A stretch of 64,000 bases of DNA from Mycoplasmataceae bacterium. Lineage in GTDB: Bacteria; Bacillota_I; Bacilli_A; Mycoplasmatales; Mycoplasmoidaceae. The notes beneath the pieces were generated by a model, which was not told where the DNA came from, searched no databases, and saw only the letters and a program-made list of their open reading frames with translations. Positions within the stretch are counted from its first letter, which is position 1. Every line of letters begins with the position of its first letter. The stretch is taken from assembly GCA_020024755.1 (NCBI GenBank), contig JAHHTH010000001.1:310001-374000 (forward strand), in the 5' to 3' direction. Of the stretch, positions 8,924 through 21,188 are shown piece by piece. The translations under genes and the position numbers were made by a program.

Positions 8924-11494
8924 TTATTTGATTATTGTGATAGATTGCATTTCGACAATATCTCTCATATAATTTCATGCAGATTCATAATTTAAGAAAT
9001 AATAAATTCTACCTTTCCATTTCACAAAATATATTAGCTTTGAATCGTTCTTTAATAATATTTCACTGCCATCTTGATCTACATAAAAAATTTTATTTGT
9101 ATCATTTTTTATCACTTTAGTTCTTAATAAGTTATCAATGATATTATTTTCCGAATCGTAAATAGCGTCGTTTGAAGATTGTAATTTTTCGTCTTCACTT
9201 AAGACAACTCCAGGGTTTATTATACTACCAAGAAGGTCATACATAATAATTACTTTTGATGGCTCTAACAAACCTGAATTATTTATTGCCAATTGAATTG
9301 CTTCTTCAGAATCATAAACAACCCTATTACTTGCACAAATACTACTATTAAATGAGTTTTTTGGACCTAGATATTCCTTATACTTTATAGGTTGTTGTCT
9401 TTTATTTTCGTTATTTAACAATAGAATGTTGTTAGCAGAAGTTATTTTATTTTTATTTTCATCCAGATTTTCAGTTGAATCAATATATTTATTGTATCAA
9501 TAAGCAGCATTTTTAATATTGTAATAAGTGTTCTTTGATATTCCTAACGACGTTTCTAATATTTCTTCTTCGCATATTTTGTTATTATTTACATTCATGT
9601 AATTTTTAAACTTCTTATTATCACATTCAAAGAAATCATTATCCCTTAAAGACTCATCAAAAATTAACCCGTGAAATATTTGCTTATTATAAGCTAGATT
9701 ATTGTTTGAAACATTAATAAATAATGAATTAATAAAATTGAAATCTCCGAAATTATTTTTAGTTAAAAAATTTAACACATTTTCAATGTCTAAAATTGAA
9801 TTTGAATTAACATTAAACGGTATTTTAATTTTACTGCTTTTTAATATATCTTCATTTATCATTCATAATGGAGATTCATTATATTCAATTACTAATTTAT
9901 ATTTATGCTTAAATTCTTTTAATTTTGATACGATATCATTACTTATTAGACTTTCAAAATATTTATTAATCGAATTTTTACTATCCTTTTCTAGACGTGT
10001 TAAGTAGCAGTTAGGATCGACGTATTCAGAAAATTTTCCAAAACTTTCAGGAACACCGTTTAAACTGTTCAATAAATCTCAAGTATTGTCATTACCGATA
10101 AAATAATTTGTTTTAGCACCATTATACAAATTAGCATTAACATAAGATATAATGGAACGAATTATTTTTTCTATTATTTCAAATTCTAAGCTATCTCTTG
10201 GTATCTTTTTATTATTTGAACCACTACTTGATATACCATATTTTTTATCAAAATGCTTTATTAACAAGTCATAGATATTATTTTTGAATTCTTTAAATAA
10301 GACATCATAATTATCCATCCTTAGTCTAACTCTAAAGGTTAGCATCGAATTTTTTACTTCATCTGAACCTGGTGTCAAAATTCTAATATCTACTCCATTT
10401 TGTCCACCACCATCATTTCCTACAAATTTTAGTTCATATTCGCAGTTAATTTTTTTAGAATATTCATCGTTTGTAGTAGCTTTTTCAGACATTTCCTTAC
10501 CAATTCAAGTATGCTGAATATCAGTGTTATGACATTCTAGAAATTTAGTTCGATTTAAATATAAATCAAACAAACCAAGTTCGTCAAAAGATATATTTCT
10601 GAATTCTAGTTCTTTCTTTGATACCTTTTTAGAAGATATATTTGTCATACCATAATTTCTTTGTTTAAAATTAGTTATTTCATAATCCTTACCTTTGCCA
10701 TTCCCAGTAAGTGTTATATTTATACAATATCTACCCTTTTTAACAATATTATTTCTATAATTCGAAATTACCTTAATTATGTCCTTGTACATTTTATTTA
10801 TTGCATCTGGTTCATTAAAAAAAATGCCTAGAATACCAGGTGAATAATATTCTTTTCCATTAAACATAGATTCACCATATATTTTAATTTTATATTTGTT
10901 ACTATTGCGCATCAAAATATCATCAAAAGATATTCTTTTAAATTCATTGATGTCATCAACGTTGAATGGATTTATATAATATTTATTATATGAATTATCA
11001 ACATATTCATACACACCAACTGAATTTCTTTCTGTTGAATGTCTAATTGATTGTAGAGCTTCATCATATGAGTTAAATAAATTACCATTTAGATCATCAT
11101 ACTTATATTGAATTAGTCCTGGATTTATAAAGCTCTTTTTTGCCTTTTCATAACTTGATTCATATTCTCCTAAAGCATTCTTATATGCTGGTTTAATTCT
11201 AGTTTGGTCATACAAGCGTAATTTAGATATGTCTAATCTATTTGTATTATGATCAAAAACTGCATCCACAGCATCTCCAATATACAAATCACTATCTATG
11301 TTTTTGTATTTATTTATAGCATATGTTGTTGCATCTTCTATAGAATTAAAGTATTTTCCATCAAATAATATATAACTTTCATTATTCTTTACTTCTGATG
11401 AATTTAAAGCCTTACAGGCTATAATAGGTGAGCACGTTGCAACAGGAATAATAAACGAAGATAATAAACAACACATTTTAAATATTTTTTTCAT
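8924..11494 (-). CDS. 856-residue lipoprotein with aromatic repeat motif
   Basis: Signal peptide MKKIFKMCCLLSSFIIPVAT followed by lipobox IIAC (Cys at about 27) marks a surface lipoprotein. A motif of the form aromatic-x-F-D/N-G-x-x-F-N-S-x-x-E/D-A recurs: ILFDGKYFNSIEDATTYAIN near 43, YDDLNGNLFNSYDEALQSI near 130, and weaker copies further on (VVYDSEEAIQLAINN). The same motif appears in the neighbouring 1149-residue protein. ATG 11494 sits one base after the stop of the upstream gene; an in-frame GTG three codons earlier, closer to an AAAGG sequence, is an alternative. Five TGA codons are read as Trp. No known family is recognised. The tight coupling to the ABC genes suggests a shared task such as ligand capture or export. 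Confidence 0.85.
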
Positions 11495-11495
11495 G

Positions 11496-14400
11496 CTAAG
11501 CACCAGCCTTTCTTTCTACTCATAATAAAAATTCATCAACATTATTAAAATGATTTCCATCAAATTCATAACTAGTTTTATCAATGAAATAATCATGAAC
11601 TTCAAAATTTAATTGAGATAGAAGCCAACTTGCTGCTAGTGATTTATCTTTAAAATATTTTTTAAGACCATTTTGCAATTTAATTTCATATATCGGCAAA
11701 ACATTCACGTTGGTTGATAAATCTGAAAATTTATTTGTGTATACAATGTCACTAAAAATTATATTTTTTGATGGTACACTAAATGAATTTAAAAAAATTC
11801 TTATCAATATTTGTGACGAGTCACTTTCAGAATTAATCTCACTTTGCGATTCTACTATATTTGGGTCAACAATAATATATTTATTATTTGTTTCATTGAG
11901 ACTAATACCACCTTTAGCAGTTCATGATTTTTCTGGAAGTTGGTACTTTGGTATTGCGTTGTCACTTCAATCATTATCACTACCTATTGGGAAATTATTG
12001 GGATCTAATTTAGGTAATGTTGCTATTTTTACCGGTTTAATATTATCGACAATTTCTTTAATATTTAATTCTTCTCCTTTTGTTTTATCAAATGTATATC
12101 CATTACCATATTTGAAAACCTTACTTGAGATATAGTTTTTATTTCCAGAAATAATTGAATTAATTACATAATCTAATAAATTATTACTTCCACCTTCTAA
12201 ACTTTCAAAAGCTAACTTTGATGGTGAATCTTGTTGAATATTCAAATTATCAAAACTATATTTTATCTTTATTGCATTAGAATGTGTAAAATTACCATTC
12301 AGAATATCTCTTAATTGATGTTTTTTTAATGAATCAGAATCAAAATATTTTTTACCATTATAATACATGCAATTTTCCATATGCTGCTCAGTAACCTTTA
12401 TGGGGGAATTGATTTTCATATCATTAATATCAGAATTTGTAATAGGTATTAATCCACCTAAAAAAGTCGTTTTGGATCCACCATTTCATATAAATTTGTC
12501 ATTACCACTTTCAAATACATATGAAAAATCTTCAGTTTTAGGAATTAGAAATTCTATAACAGTTAATGCAATATCTACATATGGTATAACTTTTATTAAC
12601 TTCCCTACTTTTGGGAAGTCCTTCCATATTTCATCACTAAATATATTTCCGCCTCCAGTTGCAGATTGAAAAATAGATTCAATCCTTTGTTTGTGAGCTT
12701 GTGTTTGTAAAATATAATCTTTTGTTTCATTATTATACTTACTACTATATTTGTTACAATCTATTTTATTTGAAATCAAAATTTGATTTTCAATAAATGT
12801 CATCCCATAAATATCTTTAACACTATCTAAAAAAGAATTAAAATCTTTTAATTTCAAAAAGCTTTTATTTAATCAATCTAGTTGTGCATTTATTGATTTT
12901 TCAGAAAAATTTTTAATATCATCTATACTATTACTACTATTATTATTTTTTATATAATAATTTATTGCAAAAACCTTCTTATATAAATTAATGTTATCAA
13001 TACTATTATTTGAATATCAGTTGATAAAGTTTTTAATTACTTCTATTGGTCATAAATTGAAAATGGATTTTTCGTCATAGTAATATTGAGAATTAGACAT
13101 ATATTTATTTTGGTTAATAGAGGCTTTATCGTTAAACGAATTTATAGAATCAATTATTTTTAAATTTATATTTTCAATAGCCAATTCTCTTCTAAATACG
13201 AAAGTATATTCAATATCTTGTAAAAGATTATTGCTAATTTCCTTTCCTACATTATCTGAATAATTTTTCATAATTATTGAATCAAATTTATCTTTATTAC
13301 ATGTAAAAAGGGCATCCCATAATTCTTTTAGATATTGTATTTCCTCATTATTTCAATATTGATGGTTAAATCCCATTATTTTTTCTAGGAAAGTAATATT
13401 GAATGGAATAACATCAGGAATGTATTGTGATATAGCAAAAGCCATATTAAAAAATTTAACAAATTCTAATAATTTAGGAAATGAGTCTACTATTTTATCT
13501 GTGAATGTTTCTATATTTGAATTTAGATCAAAAGATTTATTATTAAATCCAAATAACTCAGTGAATGAAAATTTCTTGAATTCAACCTTTTGGTTTGATG
13601 ATAGTAAAAAATCCTTTGGAACTAAACATTCTAATTGACTATCAATGTAATTAGCTACATAATTATAAAATTCTCTTGTGCGTTCAATCATGTTCTGATC
13701 TGCACAATTTAAAACTAGTTGCTCAATCGTGTGAATATATAATATTGGCATTTTATAAAATGAGCTATATCTTTTACCTCGTTTCATCTGTTTATTTAAA
13801 TTAATAACGGAATCAAACACATTTGGATATTCTTGGTGCAATGATTCAAAATAATCATTAATTTTTCCTTGAATATTTTTTATTGAAAATGGATAAGCGC
13901 TATTATCTGTATCTTCCGAAAAAATGTTTATGAAATTAGAAAATAGGTTCAATAAAATTTGATTGTCTGCATATTTATAATCATTGCCTTCTATCTTTCT
14001 TCATTTGTCTTTATTTGTAATTTGCTTTATAGTAGATGATGACTTCACATAATAAGGGCCGATCAAGTCGAAATCGTCAGAACTGCTTAAATCAACAATA
14101 TAATTAGGTTCGCCCTGGTTAGAATTAATTGGAACAAATGAATAATCATTAAAATTAGTTACAACATTTCCAATATTCTTTTCAATATCTTTTTGATCAT
14201 AATATCAATATCCATCATTAGAATTTTCGCCAACTTTCATTTCTATATATTTTTTGTTATTATCAAGAATAAAATTCCTCAAATAATTGATTTCATCTTG
14301 ATTATTATTTTTTAGCTCTTTTATGCTAATGGGTTTTGTTACTAACCCTGAAGGGGATTTAATAGTAACATCTGCACTATCTCTAGAATCAATTAAATCG

Positions 14401-14945
14401 TAATTTTGTTTTAGATAAAGTTTCAATTCTTCTTTTGTCCTAAAATATAAGTTATTGAAATGGTATGCGTCATGTATTTCTAAATAGCTTTTCTTAGCAT
14501 CGATTTCATTTTTATAAATTGAATTACTTCTTCCTCTATAAACATTAACCCTTTCAGGATTTAAATCTAAATTTAGTTTAGGTAAGTCACTAGATTGTAT
14601 TTCTAAGTTATCATCTAATTCTAAATTTAAGGAAGTTGAAGCAGTGTGAGTAATAATTTTTGAATTAATAAATTCATCTAATTCGTTTACATTTTGAAAA
14701 TATTTTCTTTTGCCATCTCAATTGATAGATCATTTTTCTCTTTCTCTTATTTTGATATTATCTTTTTTTGCATTTTCTTTTGCTCAACTAAACAATTCTA
14801 ATTTATTATCAAATTCCTTATCTGCAAAATGATATTTTTGTTCTTTAACATTTACAGAGCTAACTATTGTTGTCGCTGCTACAGGTAAAACTATTGCTGA
14901 ACATCCACTTCCAACTAAAAGTTTTATTAATAATTTCTTTTTCAT
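11496..14945 (-). CDS. 1149-residue surface protein with aromatic repeat motif
   Basis: N-terminal basic and hydrophobic segment (MKKKLLIKLLVGSGCSAIVL) followed by AATTIVSS. The Cys at 15 sits inside the hydrophobic core, so a signal anchor or cleaved signal peptide is more likely than a lipoprotein. The body is hydrophilic, rich in Asn, Lys, Asp and Tyr, with no further membrane helix. The motif F-x-x-x-x-F-x-(S/N/T)-x-x-E-L recurs (AYHFNNLYFRTKEELKLYL, MYYNGKKYFDSDSLKKH, SYEFDGNHFNNVDEFLLW near the C-terminus). A Gly/Ser-rich hydrophobic patch occurs near 700 (ATGGGNIFSDEIW). About ten in-frame TGA codons are Trp. It starts 8 nt after the permease stop with GGAGGAG before ATG and ends one base before the next gene. 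Family unknown. Confidence 0.85.
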
Positions 14946-14953
14946 AACTCCTC

Positions 14954-16753
14954 CTATAATTCTTTGTAATTTGATTTATTGAATATAGCTAATGATATAT
15001 AACCCAGAGAAGGGATTAACAATGAAATTAAAGTAATAAAAATTGGAGCTATTTTCAAATAATCAGCATTGTTAACAGATAGAATATAATCAAATTTATA
15101 GAGTGATATTTTATTATTATTTAGTTTCATTTTATAAACATCATTTTCAAATTGTTTTAGCTTGTTTAAGAATGTTTGTGTGTCTTGATATTTTAATGAA
15201 ATTTTATCCACATATTTATACCACCCATCAAGATCTACAATAGTCGCATCTAATGTTTTTATATTATTATTAAACGATTCGCTAGTATGATATTCATAAT
15301 CTGAACCTAAATAATAAAATTTTCCATTCCTATAATTTATTAATATGTTTTTTATAAATTCATAATCAGAATTCATTATTTTATAATTTGAATCAATAAT
15401 ATATAGATTTGGATAAATATCATTGATAGATTTGTTAGTTGACATAACGTTACTTGTCTCGTAAATATTGTATTTTGTTGAAATGTTCGTGCACAAATAT
15501 TCAATCAAGTCAAATAAGGAACTACAGAATTGTCTTTTTACTGCTTCTTTTAAGTCCTTAAAATGCTGCTTATAATATTGAAAATGATCAATTAAATAAA
15601 ACATTTGATTATAATCTGTGTCAATACCAGTAATTGCTTTAATTGTGGCTAATTCAACTGGTTGAAGTGTTTTATCATTTCAATCATAAGTATTTCTAAT
15701 TTTGTTTAAAAATAATTCAACCATTTTATCATCTTTTAAATCAATGCATTTTCCGCTATTGTCAATAGAACTGATAGTATTACAAATTGAATTTACAAAA
15801 GATTTTGTATCATTAATAGGTAAATTCTGATCTTGTCCCCTGAAAGAAATAAGATTTTCTTTTTCTATCGTATAATAACTGCTAATTTGTGAAAATTTAT
15901 TATTAGTGATAGAGTATGGATAATTTAATTTATCAGATAATTCGGTAGAAGCACCACAATTATTAAACAAGGAATTATAAAAGCATATTAATCACTCTGA
16001 AGGAATTATGTTGTTAGATCAATTTATACTATTTAATGAATTAAGAACATTATTATTCTTCGAGTTTAATGTAAGTCCATAATAAGTATTTGTTCCATCA
16101 TAAAGTTTTGTAAAACTATATTCTTCATTGTTGTATGAGATGCTAGGTTGATCATTATTAATTAATGTTCTGCTAAATATTGAAGGTACACAAAATAACA
16201 TTGAAATAATAAATGCTGATATGGCAAAGTAGATTGGTTTTAATTTAGTACACAATATTATTTGGATGAATATTATTAATAATGATATAAAAGGAGTAAT
16301 AAATAAATCAGATATAACTATTGGTGTTATAAACCAAGATTCATCAATAACAAAACAAAAAATGGCACAAAAAATTGCTGAAAATATTTGAGCAATAAAT
16401 AATGGAAATAAAATAGTTAATAATCTCGTAAAAAATAAACTTGTTCTTGAAATAGGTTTAGATAAGATGCATGTATCAACATAGTTATATCTATTTTCAT
16501 TAAAAATCTTTATAACGTCAAATAAAGAATATAAAAAAATAATTATAAGAGGAATTAATAGTATAAAAAGACTATTACTTTTAAAACTATTAGTTGCATA
16601 GTTTACTATTATACTTGTGATAGGTTGACATAGAAATAATAACGTTAAAAAGATATAATAAATCTTAGAGTTTAATAATTGACTAAAGTTAAATCTTAGT
16701 AATTTATTAAAGTCTTTCTTAAGAGATAATTTTGAAAAGTCTATTTTATTCAT
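14954..16753 (-). CDS. ABC-2-like permease with a very large predicted extracellular domain
   Basis: 599 residues. Five hydrophobic helices lie in roughly residues 25-230 (for example FILLIPLIIIFLYSLF), then about 330 hydrophilic residues with Cys pairs, then one last helix (IAPIFITLISLLIPSLGYIS) and a short basic tail. That is a six-helix ABC-2 exporter-like core with a huge insertion before the final helix; orientation is inferred. The insert contains a copy of the aromatic motif of the downstream surface proteins (LGSDYEYHTSESFNNNI). The start ATG, preceded by AAAGGAG, lies inside the end of the ATPase gene (8-nt overlap), so the two are translationally coupled partners. An in-frame upstream ATG at 16804 lacks a ribosome-binding site. 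Confidence 0.82.
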
Positions 16754-17477
16754 ATTTATCTCCTTTTTTTGAATCATTAAGATAATAGCGATTGTAATTA
16801 TCAATTAATTGATTTTTTGAAACATTTCCACTTCATAATATCTTTCCACCCTTGATATATGTAGCTGCGGTTGCATATAGTTTAATTTCTTCAAGGATAT
16901 GTGAAGAAATAAAAATTGTTACACCTTGATTACACAATTCTTTCAATTTTTGAAAAAATAACATTCTCGTTGTGGGGTCAAGATTTGCAGCAGGTTCATC
17001 TAGAATGATAAAATCAGATTTTTCTATAATACACTTTATTAAACAAACTTTCTTCTTTTGACCAGCTGAAAGTGAATTTGGATTAGAATTAGATTTATCT
17101 GATATTCCATATTCATCTAGTAAATATTCTATTTCCTTTTTAAGCTGAATCTTATCATCTCTAACTAATAGTCCAAAATTATATAGATATTTAAATGTCG
17201 ATAAATTATTAGGAAATATTGCCTTATCAGGGATATATGAAATACCTTTTCTTGCAGAAATGTCAATCTTTGGATCTTTTCCATTTATTTCTATAACACC
17301 ATCATAATTAGTAATTTGGCCAATAATTGACTTAATGGTAGTTGATTTTCCTGCACCATTTTCTCCAACAAAAGCATGAAATGCACCCTTCTCTATGCTA
17401 AAAGATACATTATCTAATGATAATGGGACACCTTTTTTGTACATATAACTAATGTTTTTAATTTGAACTACACACAT
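16746..17477 (-). CDS. ABC transporter ATP-binding subunit
   Basis: 243 residues with a full active motif set: Walker A GENGAGKST at about 38-46, signature LSAGQKKK, Walker B FIILDEPAANLDP and H-loop ISSHILEE. The order and the LDP-x-T after Walker B fit the subfamily that pairs with ABC-2 permeases (exporters of drugs, peptides, lantibiotics or polysaccharide). It overlaps the permease gene by 8 nt. It has no ribosome-binding site: a TATAAT box (17489-17484) ends six bases before ATG, so a leaderless transcript is possible. A later start would remove the first strand of the domain. It opens the operon running down to 8221. Confidence 0.95.
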
Positions 17478-17500
17478 ATTTTAATTATATGACTGTTTGC

Positions 17501-17580
17501 ACTATACAGTTTAAAAAAATCTATATTTTTGAATATTTTAAATGTTATTCTTAATGATTACTATAGTTTAAAAAACTATA
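17501..17580. repeat. Paired repeats upstream of the ABC/surface-protein operon
   Basis: ACTATACAGTTTAAAAAAA at 17501-17519 is echoed by ACTATAGTTTAAAAAA at 17560-17575; the second copy is also half of a palindrome (TATAGTTT, AAA, AAACTATA, 17562-17580). They lie 25-105 nt before the first gene of the operon, between it and the end of recO. They could be a repressor site, or a weak recO terminator, though no T-run follows on the minus strand. Confidence 0.35.
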
Positions 17581-17665
17581 CAAATTATTTTCCTAATTTG
17601 GCATACTTAACTTTTTGATTATTATAAATTCAATGTTTTATGTTAAATAAAGTAAATAATAAAGA

Positions 17666-18376
17666 TTAGATGGATTTGTATAAGTTGCTAAATACACCTT
17701 CTTCATCATATAAAAATTGCATTAGGTCTTTTACTAATTTGCGCAAATTATCTAAATCAAAATCTTTAACGGATTTTAAATTAACATTTAGATCACTAGA
17801 TTGAATCAATTTTCATAAATCAAGTGTAGATGATAAATATTTAGAGTCCTTAGCACAATTACTACATAAAGCTTGATGCTTATACATATCTACTGCTGTC
17901 AAATGGTATGTTGTATTACACATACAACATTTATCAAAGTTAAATCCATATCCTAGTATCTTGTAGGTGTTTATGCAAAGATATAGCATTAATAAATAAT
18001 CATTAATATCTTGTAATATATAATGAATTACCTTTTGGTATAGTTCAAATCAAACAAGGTCTTCCATATATTCTATTTGTTTATAGTAATCATTAAGAAT
18101 ATGTAATGAATATGAAAGTTTTAAATCTTCTGATAAATATGTTAGAGTTGTAACTTTCTTTAGACGAGATAATTTATCTTTAGAGTTTGAATGAAAGAAT
18201 TCAAACTCTAGATAATTACCAATATTAAGATTTCTTGCATTCTTAGATGATATCTTTCTAGATCCTGCGCTAAAGCAAGTGAATTTAATACCATATTCAT
18301 TGATGAATGTTATGATTTCATCAAAGTCATTGTAATCTTGTTTATCTATTAAATATCCTTTTGTAATAACTAACAT
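17666..18376 (-). CDS. recO: DNA repair protein RecO
   Basis: 236 residues, the usual size for RecO, which helps RecR load RecA on gapped DNA. The N-terminal part fits the OB-fold (MLVITKGYLIDKQDYNDFDE). A four-Cys zinc site is seen at about 150-174 (CCMC and CSNC), characteristic of RecO. Its start overlaps the era stop by one base (TAATG), giving the common Firmicute order ybeY-dgkA-era-recO. Sequence identity to family members is low, as usual in mycoplasmas, so the call rests on size, Cys pattern and position. recR lies at the other end of this window. Confidence 0.85.
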
Positions 18377-19263
18377 TATTTTTTATAGCCCATTAATTTT
18401 ACTAAGTCATTATTATTTCTTCAATCACTCTTAACTTTAACATATAGACGCAAATCTATTTTACAGTCATATATTTCTAGCAGCTTTAATCTAGATTCTG
18501 TACCAATCTTTTTAATCATAGTAGCACCTTTACCTACTACTATTCCTTTTTGACTTTCTTTTTCTACATATAAATCTGCATCAATGTTTAACTTATTTGA
18601 TTCTTTATCATATTTAAAATTATTAACAATTACTGAGATTCCATATGGTACTTCTTTTTGTAAGTTTTGAAGACAAGTTTCACGTACTATTTCTTTGACT
18701 ACAAATTCATCATTTGGTTCTGCAAAAAATTGTGGTTCTATATCTTCATAGTTGCATCTCTTATCAATGAAATCTTTTAGTTCATTGATACCATATTTAT
18801 TTAACGCAGAAATCTTTAATGTATGATCGAATTTAGTAATCTTGTTTATTTCTTCAATCTTGGTTTCAATTTGTTCATTTGAAGCTATATCTATTTTGTT
18901 AATGATTAAAAGTTTTTCTTTATCATTTAAGTTAGACATATAAGTTAAGATTTCTTTATCTTCTTCATCAGTAGGTCTTGTAGGATCTGCAATGTAAATA
19001 GTTAAATTAGCAAGTTTAAGCGCATACTTAACTTGACTATTTAAAAACATATCTAATTTATTATTTGGTTTATGAAAACCAGGTGTGTCTAATAATACAA
19101 TAAGACCTTTGTCTGTTTCAATTTTAGTACTTATATAATCTCTTGTGGTTTGTGGTTTGTGAGTCACAATTGCATAAGTATTAGTTTGCATTGCATTAAA
19201 TATAGTAGATTTACCTACATTTGGTTTTCCAAATAAAGCAACAACTATTCCCTTAGTATCCAT
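18376..19263 (-). CDS. era: GTPase Era
   Basis: 295 residues. Era is a GTPase that binds the 3' end of 16S rRNA during 30S maturation. G1 is GKPNVGKST at about 12-20, the switch I threonine lies in HKPQTTRDY, G3 is DTPGFHKP, and G4 is NKID. The C-terminal KH domain has VGKGATMIKKIG, where the usual GxxG loop binds RNA. It overlaps dgkA by 11 nt upstream and recO by 1 nt downstream, so it is translationally coupled in this operon. Confidence 0.97.
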
Positions 19264-19642
19264 TGTTTATAATCTCCATAATTCTAGGTACAAAAATAAG
19301 AAGAGCTACTACTACAGAAATAATAGAGACAACTAATGTAGCAGCTGCTGCAATATCCTTGGCCTTTTGTGCATTAATGTTATATTCGAAAGAAACCATA
19401 TCAATTACATTTTCAAGAGCAGTATTAATAAGTTCAGTAGACACTACTCCACCAAATACTAAAATTAAAGGGATTCAACCATTTATCTTTATTTTTAATC
19501 CAATTCCAATAGCTGTAGTGATTAAAATAAGGATAATATGCACTACCATTGATTTTTCTTCTCTAATAGAAGAGAAAAAACCTTTAAATGCATAGAAGAA
19601 TTTTCTAACTCAGTATTTTTTAAAAATTGATTTCTTTTTCAT
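19253..19642 (-). CDS. dgkA: Diacylglycerol/undecaprenol kinase family protein
   Basis: 129 residues with three membrane helices and the family motif ELINTALENVIDMV followed by KAKDIAAAATLVVS. Gram-positive relatives phosphorylate undecaprenol or diacylglycerol at the membrane. The N-terminus (MKKKSIFKKYWVRKFFYAFKG) is the usual amphipathic segment and contains a TGA-encoded Trp, which fixes the start two bases after the ybeY stop. In an organism with no cell wall a lipid-recycling role is more likely than an undecaprenol role; that is inference. Confidence 0.9.
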
Positions 19643-19644
19643 GA

Positions 19645-20097
19645 TTATGTTCTTTCTCTATATATTTTACATTTATCTAGAATAATATCTTGCAATTTAA
19701 ACATTTGTTCAGCTTGTGCTTCTTCCATGTGATCATAACCATATAAATGTAATAATCCATGGCAAAATAAGAAGCATAGTTCTCTTTTTAAGGAATGACC
19801 ATATTCTTTTGCTTGATCAATAGCCTTTTGATAGCAAATATACATTTCTCCTACAACTGGACTATTTGATATTGCATTTGACTCATCAAAAGCAAAAGAA
19901 ATAACATCTGTGACTTTATCATTATTTCTGTATTGTTTATTTATATCTTGGATTTCTTTTTCACCTACAATAGTGACATCTACTAGTCTTTCATTACTTA
20001 GGTTTAAATATTGATTAGCTGCCTTAAAGATTTTGTTGAATCATTTAAGGCATTTCTTATTTTCTTTAATTTCAATATCACAATATAAATTAACCAT
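19645..20097 (-). CDS. ybeY: Endoribonuclease YbeY
   Basis: 150 residues. YbeY is a zinc-dependent RNase in 16S rRNA maturation and ribosome quality control. The metal-binding signature HGLLHLYGYDH is intact at about 111-121, and the N-terminal half has the usual DVISFAFDES segment. The start ATG overlaps the stop of the upstream surface-protein gene by one base (TAATG), an odd partner for a housekeeping operon. Confidence 0.96.
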
Positions 20098-21125
20098 TAG
20101 TAGAAACCTCATGTAGAATCCATATCATTCATCTTCTTTATTCTTTTATTTGTAAAACCTAAATACACTGATAATAAAATGATGAATGCTAAAATACCAA
20201 CTGGTAAGATAACAACAATTCATCCATTTTGCTCAATAAATGATTTTCTTACTGGTTTTTGCACTTGAATCGGTGTAGTGATAGTAATTGGTTTGATGAT
20301 ACTATAATCTAAATTTGGTGGAACATTATCATATTGCTTTGGAATCAATCTAATGGCATTAGGTTGAATAAGAATTGAGTCACTACCTAATTCAAATAAT
20401 GATTTATTAAATTGTATTGGCAAATTATTTAGATTAGATGCATTTTCTTTGACAATAGCTTGTGGGAATCCATTTGTATTTCAACTAATGATTGTAGATA
20501 TCCCTTGACGGATTTCATTATAAAATTGAGTTACAACAGTTTCAGTTCAATTTGCTGGTCAACTTGTTTTATATTTATCCAAAATAGTTCTTACTTTAAT
20601 AATAACTTTATCAACTGATGGTTCTGCAAAATATAATCTAAAATAAAACACTTGTGGTGCTTCACCTTTAGTTTGGTGTACTACTTTAGCATGTACCCCA
20701 GTATTTAACACTTCAATGCTAATTGTATTTGTGATATTAGGTTCTTCTCAAATAGGCATATTTTTAAAAATAACATTTCAATTACTTCTAAAATAGTCAC
20801 TTAAGATATTAATACCTTGGAACTCTTTATTTGATTGGTCAATAGAGTATATTGCATAGTCCATTTCAAATTGGTTTGGACTTAATAAGTTTAAATCAAT
20901 AATATCTTTACCAGGTAATATTGTGATTGGTTCTGGTGCTGGTGGTTTTGTTGGATCTGAAGGATCAGCTACATCAGGTCCAGCTGGTGGTGTAGTTGTT
21001 GCAGTTGCTTGATTAGAGTGCAAAACATTATCATCTTTTACTGACATTGTAGGTAAAAATGATAATGTTGCAAGTATAGAACTCACTGGAATTATAGCTG
21101 AATACAGCTTTTGTTTACTCTTCAT
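20097..21125 (-). CDS. Type I surface protein, unknown function
   Basis: 342 residues. An N-terminal signal segment (MKSKQKLYSAIIPVSSILAT) has no lipobox Cys. It is followed by a Thr/Pro-rich linker (ATTTPPAGPDVADPSDPTKP), a beta-rich ectodomain, a membrane helix near 302-325 (WIVVILPVGILAFIILLSVY) and a short basic cytosolic tail. This is the layout of the remnant at 6121-6485 and probably of the protein at the left window edge. TATAAT (21142-21137) ends 11 nt before the ATG with no ribosome-binding site, suggesting a very short leader. Its stop overlaps the ybeY start, so it appears to head the ybeY-dgkA-era-recO transcript. Confidence 0.82.
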
Positions 21126-21188
21126 AAGTCATATAAATTATATCATTATAAATAATGATATTTATTTATATAGGGTCACAAACTACAA

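Noticed and set aside
16754..16804. Upstream start at 16804 for the ABC permease
   Set aside because: It has no ribosome-binding site and would overlap the ATPase gene by about 60 bases, whereas the ATG at 16753 has AAAGGAG at good spacing.
8924..17477. Many frameshifts or stops suggesting decayed surface genes
   Set aside because: Every interruption I checked is TGA in a single constant frame, so with TGA as Trp the genes are intact.
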